Positions 26,174-33,957 of a DNA stretch of 64,000 nucleotides are shown piece by piece. Both the position numbers and the translations under genes were made by a program. Position 1 is the first letter of the stretch, and the number at the start of each line of letters is the position of its first letter. Origin of the DNA: Pseudomonas frederiksbergensis (GTDB lineage: Bacteria; Pseudomonadota; Gammaproteobacteria; Pseudomonadales; Pseudomonadaceae); the NCBI RefSeq assembly GCF_035751725.1, contig NZ_CP142104.1:2790001-2854000 (forward strand), written 5' to 3'. The notes under the pieces were generated by a model. It had not been told where the DNA came from. It ran no database searches and saw only the letters and a list, made by a program, of their open reading frames with translations.

Positions 26174-27079
26174 CTAAAAGCGATAAGCCGCCGGCACCTG
26201 CACCTCGATGAACCGCTGCATGTGCTCCAGGAAACAGGCCTGCAATTTCGACAAGGGGCCCTGGATCGGCAGCAGCATGCTGAAGTCCATTTCGATCGCC
26301 GGCTCGAAGGCGCGAAAGACGATGCCGTCGCCCCGGTATTCGACCGCACTGATGGCGTCCACCAGCGCAACGCCAAGGCCCTGCTCGACGAAGGTGCACA
26401 TGGGCTGGGAGAGCTGCGTCTCCAGCCGCAGCTCACGTTCCACGCCATGAGCGGCGAAGATCGCGTCGATGTGTTGGCGAGAGCCGATGGACTGCGGATA
26501 GGAAATGAACCGCTCGCCTTGCAGGTCTTCCGGGAAGACCGTCGCGCGATCCACCAGGCGATGGCCGGCGGGCAGGGCGCAGAGCATCCGCGTCGCCAGC
26601 AGTTTTTCGGCGCGGGGACTCGGATAGGTGTTGGGCAGCACGATCAAGCCCAAGTCGCAGCGTTGGCCCACCACCAGGTCCACGACTTCCCGGGAAGATT
26701 GCACCACCAGGGAAATCTGCACCTGGTCATGCTCGGCCATGAACGCAGCGATGGCTCGCGGCAGGAACGACAAGCCCATCGCCGGCGCACAGGCGATGTG
26801 CAGCGATCCGCGCTTGAGGTTGCGGATGTCCTGGGCGGTACGCGCGATGCGCTCAACGCCTAACAGCGAGCGCTGCACCTCTTGATACAGCGTCATGGCT
26901 TCGGCGGTGGGTTGCAGCCGGCCCTTGATGCGGTCGAACAGGCTGAAACCGATGTCTTCTTCCAGGCTGGCGATCAGCCGGGTCGCGGCGGGCTGGGAGA
27001 TGTGCAGCATTTCGGCGGCGCGGGTCACTGTCTGGCCCAGGATCACTGCGCGAAAGGCTTCCAGCTGGCGAAGGTTCAT
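26174..27079 (-). CDS. LysR-family regulator, OccR/NocR-like
   Basis: 301 aa. The helix-turn-helix NLRQLEAFRAVILGQTVTRAAEMLHISQPAATRLI resembles the opine regulators OccR and NocR; the effector domain ends VEQGLGVALVDAISAVEY. Start at 27079 by AGGTAAG seven bases upstream; the extension to 27136 is rejected. It is divergent, with a 156-base gap, from the flavin dehydrogenase genes starting at 27236, and is most likely their regulator. vanA is downstream on the same strand but has its own promoter region. Confidence 0.83.
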   Translation of the reverse strand: MNLRQLEAFRAVILGQTVTRAAEMLHISQPAATRLIASLEEDIGFSLFDRIKGRLQPTAEAMTLYQEVQRSLLGVERIARTAQDIRNLKRGSLHIACAPAMGLSFLPRAIAAFMAEHDQVQISLVVQSSREVVDLVVGQRCDLGLIVLPNTYPSPRAEKLLATRMLCALPAGHRLVDRATVFPEDLQGERFISYPQSIGSRQHIDAIFAAHGVERELRLETQLSQPMCTFVEQGLGVALVDAISAVEYRGDGIVFRAFEPAIEMDFSMLLPIQGPLSKLQACFLEHMQRFIEVQVPAAYRF

Positions 27080-27235
27080 AAGCTTACCTATCCATAACAA
27101 AAAGACATGGGATGTCCAAAATAAAGCATTTTTCATGGCCGTGTCAGCGTCCTAGGATTTGCTCCATCAACTCATCAAGCCGAGATGTCGGGGCATCTAC
27201 CGAGACATGACGGCTATGCAGAGCACAGAGCAGCC

Positions 27236-28360
27236 ATGCAAAAAACTGATGTCATCATCGTGGGCGGTGGCCTGGTGGGTATGTCCATCGCTTATGGCCT
27301 GGCCTTGCTCGGACGCCAGGTGAGCGTGCTCGACGAGGGAGACGACGCCATTCGTGCCGCCCGGGGCAACTTCGGTTTGCTGTGGGTGCAGGGCAAGGGC
27401 TATGGGATGAGCCCCTATGCGCAATGGACCCGTGATTCGGTGGCGCTGTGGCCACGGTTTGCTGCCGCGCTGCACGCCGATACCGGGATCGATATCCATC
27501 TGCGCCAGGCGGGTGGTTTCCAACTGTGCCTGAGCGATGCGGAAATGGCCGAGGAGGCGGCGCGCCTGGGCTGGCTGCGCGAAGCCCTTGACGGTGATTA
27601 CCCCTACGAGCTGCTGGATCCGGTGCAACTGCGCAATCGCCTGCCCGGCATCGGGCCCGATGTCGTGGGCGGTTGCTTCTCGCCCATGGACGGCCATGTG
27701 AACCCGTTGAAGCTGCTGCGCTCCCTTTACGCGGCATGCCAGGCCCGTGGTGTGAAGGTGATCAATGGTCACCGCGTCGAGGCGATCGAACCCGATGCCA
27801 GCGGGTTTCGATTACAGGCCGGCGATCAACGCTGGTCGGCCCGGCAGGTGGTCCTGGCCGCGGGCCTGGGCAACCGGAGCTTGGGCGAACAGGTTGGCCT
27901 GGATGTACCGGTGCAACCGAACCGTGGGCAGATCCTGGTGACCGAACGCCTCCAGCCCTTCCTGGAATACCCCACCACTTACGTGCGCCAGACCGATGAA
28001 GGCACGGTGCAACTGGGCGATTCCCACGAGTCGGCCGGTTTCGACGATGGCACCGGCAGCCGGGTCATGGCCGCCATTGCCCGGCGGGCCGTGCAGTGTT
28101 TCCCACTGCTGGGTGACGTACGGCTGGTGCGGGCCTGGGGGGCGTTGCGGGTGATGAGCGCCGACGGGTTTCCGATCTACGAGATGTCCCAGGTCTGCCC
28201 GGGGCTGTCGGTTGTGAGCTGCCACAGCGGTGTGACGTTGGCCGCCGTTCATGCCCTGCGCCTGGCCCCCTGGATCGCTGGTGACTTCGACGACCCCGCC
28301 GTGAAGCCATTCGGCCTGCACCGCTTCAATTCCTCCATGGAGATGCGCCATGTCGGCTGA
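27236..28360 (+). CDS. FAD-dependent amine/opine dehydrogenase, catalytic subunit
   Basis: 374 aa DAO-fold flavoprotein: FAD motif VIIVGGGLVGMSIAYGLALLG at the N-terminus, GGFQLCLS, PMDGHVNPLKLLRSL, LAAGLGNRSL and the C-terminal GVTLAAVHA. It is of the type seen in opine oxidase OoxB/NoxB, D-hydroxyproline dehydrogenase and HcnC. The next two genes encode the matching small [2Fe-2S] and FAD/NAD subunits, so a heterotrimer that oxidises a secondary amine or D-amino acid to an imine is likely. Substrate not determinable. Overlaps the next gene by 11 bases. Confidence 0.8.
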   Translation: MQKTDVIIVGGGLVGMSIAYGLALLGRQVSVLDEGDDAIRAARGNFGLLWVQGKGYGMSPYAQWTRDSVALWPRFAAALHADTGIDIHLRQAGGFQLCLSDAEMAEEAARLGWLREALDGDYPYELLDPVQLRNRLPGIGPDVVGGCFSPMDGHVNPLKLLRSLYAACQARGVKVINGHRVEAIEPDASGFRLQAGDQRWSARQVVLAAGLGNRSLGEQVGLDVPVQPNRGQILVTERLQPFLEYPTTYVRQTDEGTVQLGDSHESAGFDDGTGSRVMAAIARRAVQCFPLLGDVRLVRAWGALRVMSADGFPIYEMSQVCPGLSVVSCHSGVTLAAVHALRLAPWIAGDFDDPAVKPFGLHRFNSSMEMRHVG

Positions 28361-28679
28361 CCGCCTTTTCCGGCCTTTGGCCGCCGCGCAGCACAACGTA
28401 TTGATCGAATTCGACGGCCAGCCGTTGAGCGTGCCGGCCCACGTGTCCCTGGCAGCGGCGTTGCTCGCCAGCGGCGTGCGCCATACCCGCGAAAGCGCGA
28501 TCAGCGGCCGGCCCGCGGCGCCATATTGCATGATGGGCGTGTGCTTCGAATGCCTGGTGCAGGTCGACGACCAGGCAAGCGTCCAATCCTGCCTGGTGCC
28601 CGTGCGTGCGGGCATGCGCGTGCGCCGTCAGTGTGGCGCTGCGGCCCTGATGCCGATTGGGGAGGCGAATGATGAGTAA
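28350..28679 (+). CDS. [2Fe-2S] small subunit of the dehydrogenase
   Basis: 109 aa, the usual size of the HcnA/OoxA-type small subunit. Ferredoxin-fold signature C-x4-C-x2-C (CMMGVCFEC) with a fourth Cys in QSCLVPV. Ribosome site GGAGATG. It overlaps both neighbours (11 bases with the catalytic subunit, 8 with the next gene), which suggests coupled translation of a fixed complex. Confidence 0.85.
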   Translation: MSADRLFRPLAAAQHNVLIEFDGQPLSVPAHVSLAAALLASGVRHTRESAISGRPAAPYCMMGVCFECLVQVDDQASVQSCLVPVRAGMRVRRQCGAAALMPIGEANDE

Positions 28680-30045
28680 CGTTGCGATCGACCTGATCAT
28701 CATCGGTGCCGGCCCGGCCGGCATGAGCGCGGCGCTCGAAGCCCGCTCCCAGGGGCTGTCCGTGGTGGTGCTGGATGAGCAGGCCAGTCCCGGCGGGCAG
28801 ATTTATCGCCAGGTCCTTCAAGCCGATGGTCGCAGCCGTGCCGTGCTGGGCGAGGACTACTACGCGGGCGCTGAACTGGCGGCGGATTTCATGGGCTGTG
28901 GCGCACGCTATCTACCCAACGCGGCGATCTGGCAGGTAACGCCGCAGCGTGAGGTCCACTACCTGGTCGAAGGCCAGGCACGCATTCTCCAGGGGCGACA
29001 TTTGTTGATCGCCACGGGCGCCCTTGAACGTCCGATGCCGATCCCCGGCTGGACCTTGCCCGGCGTCATGACCGCCGGCGCGGGGCAAATCCTGCTCAAA
29101 AGCTCGGCGATGGTGCCGGCGGGTCCGGTGGTCCTGGCAGGCTGCGGTCCGCTGTTTTATTTGCTGGCGGTGCAGTACCTGCGGGCGGGTATCGTCATCG
29201 ACGCGCTCGTCGATACCAGCCACCGACGTGATTTGCTCAAGGCCTGGCGTGCGATTCCTGGCGCGTTGCAGGGTTGGCGCGACTTGCTCAAGGGCGCGAG
29301 GCTCTTGGTTGAATTGAAGCGTGCCGGCATCCGCCATTTTCGCGGTGCCGCTCACCTGCGCATCGAGGGCGCGGATCGGGCCAGGGCCTTGAGCTTCGAC
29401 AGCGAGGGGCAGCATCACCGGGTGCCCGCCGAGTTGATTCTGTTGCACCAGGGCGTGGTCCCGCATACACAGATCAGCCGCTCGCTGCGCCTGGAACATG
29501 ACTGGAGCGCGTCGCAGTTGTGCTGGGTCCCGCGCCGCAATGGTTTTGGTGAAAGCAGCGCCGCTGGGATCTTCATCGCCGGTGACGGTGGGGCCATTGG
29601 TGGCGCCAAGGTTGCGCGGCTTGAAGGGCAACTGGCGGCGCTGGCCATCGCCGGACGTCACGGGCAGGCACATGGCGTCCGGAAGGCGCTGCGCCGCGCT
29701 CGCGCCGCGCGGCCGTTGATCGATGCCCTTTATCGGCCTCCGGCAGAGCACTGCGTTCCCGCCGATGACGTCATGGTCTGCCGCTGCGAAGAGGTCAGCG
29801 CTGGTGATATCCGCCGCTATGTCGACCTCGGCTGCCTGGGGCCCAACCAGACCAAGGCCTTCGGCCGCTGCGGCATGGGGCCGTGCCAGGGCCGCCAGTG
29901 CGGCTTGAGTGTTACCCAGATCATCGCCGCCCATCGTCGCGTGCCGCCCGCCGAGGTGGGCTACTACCGCATTCGTCCGCCCCTCAAACCCATCACGCTG
30001 GCGCAACTGGCCGGCGAACGCCACTCACCGGAGGAACTGTCATGA
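28672..30045 (+). CDS. FAD/NAD(P)-binding subunit with BFD [2Fe-2S] domain
   Basis: 457 aa. FAD motif LIIIGAGPAGMSAALEARSQG; LDEQASPGGQIYRQ; a second dinucleotide region near GPVVLAGCGPLFYLLAVQYL; and a C-terminal BFD-like [2Fe-2S] domain (CRCEEVSAGDI...CGMGPCQGRQCG). It is the HcnB/OoxA-large type. ATG 28672 is chosen because GGGGAGG ends six bases upstream; ATG 28669 is too close. Overlaps the RidA gene by 4 bases (ATGA). Probably carries electrons from the catalytic flavin toward the respiratory chain. Confidence 0.85.
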   Translation: MSNVAIDLIIIGAGPAGMSAALEARSQGLSVVVLDEQASPGGQIYRQVLQADGRSRAVLGEDYYAGAELAADFMGCGARYLPNAAIWQVTPQREVHYLVEGQARILQGRHLLIATGALERPMPIPGWTLPGVMTAGAGQILLKSSAMVPAGPVVLAGCGPLFYLLAVQYLRAGIVIDALVDTSHRRDLLKAWRAIPGALQGWRDLLKGARLLVELKRAGIRHFRGAAHLRIEGADRARALSFDSEGQHHRVPAELILLHQGVVPHTQISRSLRLEHDWSASQLCWVPRRNGFGESSAAGIFIAGDGGAIGGAKVARLEGQLAALAIAGRHGQAHGVRKALRRARAARPLIDALYRPPAEHCVPADDVMVCRCEEVSAGDIRRYVDLGCLGPNQTKAFGRCGMGPCQGRQCGLSVTQIIAAHRRVPPAEVGYYRIRPPLKPITLAQLAGERHSPEELS

Positions 30046-30392
30046 ACATCCAACGTATCGAAAGCAACCCACGCTTGAGCCGCAGCGTCGTGCACAACGG
30101 CGTGGCCTGGCTCAGCGGCATCGTCGCCGCCGACTGCAGCCAGGACATCGGCGGCCAGACGCGCCAAGTGCTGCAACGGGTCGACGAATTGCTCGCCGCG
30201 TCGGGCACAGACAGGCGTCGCCTGCTCAGCGTGCAGATCTGGATGAAAGACATGGGCCGTGACTTTGCCGAAATGAATGCGCTGTGGAGTGAGTGGGTCG
30301 ACGTCGCGAACACCCCGGCGCGCGCCACCGCACAAGTGGCTTTCGATGATCCGCAGATCCTGCTGGAGCTCATCGTCACCGCGGCGGTATAG
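30042..30392 (+). CDS. RidA/YjgF-family enamine/imine deaminase
   Basis: 116 aa RidA protein: NPRLSRSVVHNGVAWLSGIVAAD, RQVLQRVDELLAASGTDRRRLLSVQIWMKDM, and the core ARATAQVAFDDPQILLELIVTAAV. The Arg that holds the substrate carboxylate in RidA is present in PARATAQV. RidA proteins hydrolyse imines or enamines to ketones. Translational coupling to an amine dehydrogenase gives a clear logic: the oxidase makes an imine and RidA clears it. Confidence 0.85.
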   Translation: MNIQRIESNPRLSRSVVHNGVAWLSGIVAADCSQDIGGQTRQVLQRVDELLAASGTDRRRLLSVQIWMKDMGRDFAEMNALWSEWVDVANTPARATAQVAFDDPQILLELIVTAAV

Positions 30393-30545
30393 CACCGGCA
30401 TAGCACCGCCGGACCGCTGTTCTGCCGTTACCGGGCAAGACGACCACCAGAGCCGTCGCCTGCGCTTGTTCACGTTGCTGCTGCCATAACGGACGACTTT
30501 TCGCCGAGCGTCCGAACTCAATAACATCGCATCCGGAGCTAATGA

Positions 30546-31328
30546 ATGAACATCAAACGCATCGCACTCAAGCTGGGTTTCGTCTCGTTGCTGGCGCTCG
30601 GCGCCAACCTGCACGCTGCGGAAAACTCATTGCGCATCGGCATCGAAGCGGCGTATCCGCCGTTCGCCTCGAAAACCCCGGACAACGCTATCGTTGGATT
30701 TGACTACGATATCGGCCAGGCCCTGTGCGCCGAGATGAAGGTTCGCTGCGACTGGAAAGAGCAGGAGTTCGACGGTTTGATCCCGGCGCTCAAGGTGAAG
30801 AAGGTCGACGCGGTGATTTCCTCCATGTCGATCACCCCGGAGCGGATGAAATCGGTCGACTTTACCGACCGCTACTACCGTATCCCGGCGCGCCTGGTGT
30901 TCCGCAAGGGCAGCGGCATCAACGAAATCCCCGCACAGCTCAAGGGCAAGCGGATCGGCGTGCAGCGGGCCACCAACTTCGATCGCTACGTCACTGACAA
31001 ATTTGTCCCGGCCGGCGCCGAGGTAATCCGCTATGGTTCGCAGAATGAGATTTTTCTCGACCTGTTGGGCGGTCGCCTGGACGCGACGATGGCCAGCTCC
31101 GTGGTAATCGACGAAAGCTTGCTCAAGCGTCCGGAAGGCAAGGATTTTGAATTTGTCGGGCCGAATTTCGTCGAAGAACAATACTTCGGCACCGGCATTG
31201 GCATCGCCGTGCGCAAGAACGACCCGTTGGCGAGCCGCTTCAACCAGGCCCTGGCAACCCTTCGCGCCAATGGCACCTACGACCGGATTCGCCAGAAGTA
31301 TTTCGATTTCGATATCTACGGCGAATAA
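30546..31328 (+). CDS. Periplasmic basic-amino-acid-type binding protein
   Basis: 260 aa with a signal peptide (LGFVSLLALGANLHA, cut before AENSLRIGIEA). HisJ/AotJ-type fold: IEAAYPPFASKTPDNAIVGFDYDIGQALC, EFDGLIPALKVKKVDAVISSMSITPER, GKRIGVQRATNFDRYV. Ribosome site CGGAG. No permease or ATPase gene is adjacent, so it would have to dock on a transporter encoded elsewhere. The opine binding proteins OccT/NocT are of the same family, which fits the preceding genes. The 153 bases before it hold no recognised feature. Confidence 0.85.
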   Translation: MNIKRIALKLGFVSLLALGANLHAAENSLRIGIEAAYPPFASKTPDNAIVGFDYDIGQALCAEMKVRCDWKEQEFDGLIPALKVKKVDAVISSMSITPERMKSVDFTDRYYRIPARLVFRKGSGINEIPAQLKGKRIGVQRATNFDRYVTDKFVPAGAEVIRYGSQNEIFLDLLGGRLDATMASSVVIDESLLKRPEGKDFEFVGPNFVEEQYFGTGIGIAVRKNDPLASRFNQALATLRANGTYDRIRQKYFDFDIYGE

Positions 31329-31393
31329 TCAGGCACTTTCCATGGCCAGCGGGTGCCGCCCCTGGCCTCATGTTCCATGACACGGAGTGATTC

Positions 31394-31819
31394 ATGAAAA
31401 CCAAAGCGGTACTCACGGAGCAGGACGTTGCCCAGCTGCTGGTCGCTGCCAAGGAACTGGCTCACCAGCGTCAATGGGCGGTATCGATCTGCGTGGTAGA
31501 CGATGGCGGGCATCCCCTGGGGCTGTTGCGCCTGGACGATGCCTCGCCGTTGTCGACCTACATCGCCACCGAAAAAGCCCGCACCGCGGCCATGGGGCGG
31601 CGTGACAGCAAGGCCTTTGAAGACATGATCAACGGCGGTCGCCTGGCCTTCCTGAGCGCTCCGCACCTGCAAGGCATGCTTGAGGGCGGCGTGACGATCC
31701 GCCACGATGGCCAGTGCATCGGTGCCATCGGGGTTTCCGGCGTGAAGGCTGAAGAGGATGCGGAACTGGCGCGGTTGGCGGTGGAGACCGTGCTGCCGGT
31801 GATTACGCCGGATGCGTGA
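31394..31819 (+). CDS. GlcG/HbpS-family protein
   Basis: 141 aa GlcG/HbpS domain (formerly DUF336): LAHQRQWAVSICVVDDGGHPLGLLRLDDA, STYIATEKARTAAMGRRDSK, FLSAPHLQGMLEGGVTIRHDGQCIGAIGVSG. Family members include HbpS, which binds haem, but most have no known function and are often found in catabolic operons. Ribosome site CGGAG; 65 bases after the binding protein and probably co-transcribed. Confidence 0.82.
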   Translation: MKTKAVLTEQDVAQLLVAAKELAHQRQWAVSICVVDDGGHPLGLLRLDDASPLSTYIATEKARTAAMGRRDSKAFEDMINGGRLAFLSAPHLQGMLEGGVTIRHDGQCIGAIGVSGVKAEEDAELARLAVETVLPVITPDA

Positions 31820-31920
31820 TGCGGGGCACCCGATGAGCCCCCTCAATCTGCACAAATCTTCCAGACAGGCGCTTGGGCAGCAGTTAATCTGCCAGAGCAC
31901 ATCGACTAGACGGGTAAGGC

Positions 31921-32757
31921 ATGACAGCGCGCAATTGGATCGATCTCAAGCAGGACGCCTCGTCCGGTATCGAGACCGTGCGCGCGCATTTCGAGGGCCA
32001 TGCCTACGATCCGCATTGGCACGATGCCTACCTGGTGGGCGTGACGGAGCAGGGGGTGCAGCAGTTCCATTGCCGCCGCCAGCAACATAACAGCACGCCG
32101 GGCAAAGTGTTCCTGCTCGAGCCCGGCGAGCTGCATGACGGAAACGCACCTCACGAACAGGGCTTTACCTACCGCACCTTGTACCTCGAACCACACTGGC
32201 TGGAGCGCGAGCTGCGCTCGCTGTTCGAAGAAGCACCGGACAACGCCCAATTGGGTTTCGCCGCCACTCTGAATGACGACGTACAACTGGCGCGCGCCAC
32301 CGCCACGGCCTTCCAGAGCCTGCATGAGCAGGACATCCTGATCGTCCGCCAGACCGCACTTGACACGCTGCTGTCCAACCTCACCCAACACCTGCACTGG
32401 CGTGCGCGGATCAATCCCGACCCGCGGCTGCCGCTGGTTGCACAGCAGGCCCGCGACTACCTGCACAGCCACCTGAGTGAAGACATCGGCCTGGACGATT
32501 TGGCGCGGGCTACCGGTGTCGATCGCTTTCGCCTGAGCCGCGCATTCAAGGCCGCTTTCGGCCTGGCGCCCCATGCTTACCTGATCCAACTGCGCCTGGC
32601 CCGGGCGCGGCGCTTGCTGGCCCGTGGCGAAAGTGCCGTGGCGGTGGCCGCCATGCTTGGTTTTGCCGACCAGAGTCACCTGGGCCGCTGGTTCCAGCGT
32701 GCCTATCGCATGAGCCCCGCGGACTACCGCAAGCGCTGCTCAATTGTTCCAGACTGA
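31921..32757 (+). CDS. AraC-family regulator
   Basis: 278 aa. N-terminal cupin-like AraC domain (ARNWIDLK...YDPHWHDAYLVGVTEQGVQQFHC...LEPGELHDG) and a C-terminal double helix-turn-helix (IGLDDLARATGVDRFRLSRAFKAAFG; AVAAMLGFADQSHLGRWFQR). The 101-base gap after the GlcG gene has room for its own promoter. It is followed, 54 bases on, by a LysE exporter, an arrangement typical of an activator and its exporter. Confidence 0.85.
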   Translation: MTARNWIDLKQDASSGIETVRAHFEGHAYDPHWHDAYLVGVTEQGVQQFHCRRQQHNSTPGKVFLLEPGELHDGNAPHEQGFTYRTLYLEPHWLERELRSLFEEAPDNAQLGFAATLNDDVQLARATATAFQSLHEQDILIVRQTALDTLLSNLTQHLHWRARINPDPRLPLVAQQARDYLHSHLSEDIGLDDLARATGVDRFRLSRAFKAAFGLAPHAYLIQLRLARARRLLARGESAVAVAAMLGFADQSHLGRWFQRAYRMSPADYRKRCSIVPD

Positions 32758-32811
32758 GCATGTCAGCATCGGGATGATCGGTCCTACGATCACCCACCGA
32801 GAAATTGCTCC

Positions 32812-33414
32812 ATGGACCAGTTGCTGCCGTTTGCCCTGTTTGCCTTTGTCGCCTCCATCACCCCTGGGCCGACCAATATCCTGGTGCTGAGCCACAGCTC
32901 GCGCTTCGGCCTGGCGACCACCTGGCCGATCATCCTCGGCGCTTGCGCGGCCGCTGCGTTGTTGGTGCTGTTGGTGGGCACTGGGCTGGGGGATGTATTG
33001 GCCCGGCATGCGACCATCCAAACGGCATTGTCCTGGGCCGGCATCGCCTGGCTGAGCTGGATGGCCTGGCAGATTTTCAGCGCACCGGCCGAAGCCATCG
33101 ACCCGGACCGACCGGTTGAAGGCCCGCGGCTTGGCCTGGCCGGAGCTGCCGGATTGCAACTGGTGAACCCGAAGACGTGGATGATGGCCTTGGCGGTGGT
33201 CAGCGTATTCGCCGGTGCCGAGGCGGACCGTACGGCGCAGGTGCTCTGGCTGTCCCTTGCATTTTTCGCGATTTCCATTCCTTGCATGACCGCCTGGGCC
33301 TACCTGGGGCGCGGCGCCGCAAGGTTCTGCCGTTCCGCCGTGGCGATGGGGCGCTTCAACCGTGTCATGGCGGTGTTGCTGCTGGTGTCGGCGTGGTTGA
33401 CGTTGCTGGTATAG
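32812..33414 (+). CDS. LysE/RhtB-family amino acid exporter
   Basis: 200 aa, about six TM helices. LysE signature FAFVASITPGPTNILVLSHSSRFG at the start and QLVNPKTWMMALAVVS in the middle. Members export amino acids or their derivatives. It stands right after an AraC gene and close to the amine/opine dehydrogenase cluster, so it could relieve build-up of an amino acid product; this is inference. Short for the family but complete. Confidence 0.85.
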   Translation: MDQLLPFALFAFVASITPGPTNILVLSHSSRFGLATTWPIILGACAAAALLVLLVGTGLGDVLARHATIQTALSWAGIAWLSWMAWQIFSAPAEAIDPDRPVEGPRLGLAGAAGLQLVNPKTWMMALAVVSVFAGAEADRTAQVLWLSLAFFAISIPCMTAWAYLGRGAARFCRSAVAMGRFNRVMAVLLLVSAWLTLLV

Positions 33415-33566
33415 CCATGCACCGCAGCAGGAGCCGCGGTATTTCCTGGCTGACGAAAATGTAATTTTTCTTTCGAAACCCCAGGCGCGCGCGGCGAGTC
33501 GCACTCTTATACCTGCCCTGAAAAGGCGGTATGCCATTTTCTCGACCTTCGAAAAAGGAGAGTGCC

Positions 33567-33893
33567 ATGAACCAACGTTATCAAGCCTGCATCGACGAAT
33601 GCCTGGCCTGCGCCATGACCTGTGAGGCCTGCGCCAGCGCTTGCCTGCAAGAAGAAAACGTCCAGATAATGGCGCGTTGCATCGAGCTGGACCGCGACTG
33701 CGCCGACCTGTGCCGCCTGGCGGCGACATTGATGCAGCGTGACAGTCGGGTCGCCGCCGATCTTTGTATTGTCTGCGCGAGCATCTGCCGAGCCTGTGGC
33801 GAGGAGTGTGCCGGGCACGAAGCGGGTCATTGCCAGGATTGTGCCAAGGCATGCCGGTCCTGTGCCGAGGCGTGTGAAAGGATGGCTGCCTGA
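33567..33893 (+). CDS. Cysteine-rich four-helix copper-binding protein (Csp-like)
   Basis: 108 aa with 19 cysteines spaced as in DUF326/Csp proteins (CIDECLACAMTCEACASAC, ARCIELDRDCADLC, CAKACRSCAEAC). These form a four-helix bundle whose core binds many Cu(I) ions; cytosolic Csp3 types lack a signal peptide, as here. Start at 33567 by an AAAGGAG site seven bases upstream; the in-frame extension to 33531 is rejected. It is a single gene; no CopA or CueR neighbour and no clear CueR site is visible. Confidence 0.85.
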   Translation: MNQRYQACIDECLACAMTCEACASACLQEENVQIMARCIELDRDCADLCRLAATLMQRDSRVAADLCIVCASICRACGEECAGHEAGHCQDCAKACRSCAEACERMAA

Positions 33894-33913
33894 GATTGAA
33901 CTGGACCGGCTTA

Positions 33914-33943
33914 AACGACAGGCATCGTTTGATGCCTGTCGTT
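33914..33943. terminator. Hairpin between convergent genes
   Basis: A perfect 13-base inverted repeat (33914-33926 and 33931-33943) with a 4-base loop, between convergent stops at 33893 and 33958. The flanking bases are only weakly T/A-rich, so termination is probable rather than certain. Confidence 0.65.
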
Positions 33944-33957
33944 AAAGCCCTGGGCTT

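Noticed and set aside
27236..30045. Hydrogen cyanide synthase HcnABC
   Set aside because: The three subunits have the same architecture, but the catalytic subunit is shorter than HcnC as I remember it, and the context (RidA, amino-acid binding protein, OccR-like LysR) is that of amine/opine catabolism. No ANR-type control region is visible.
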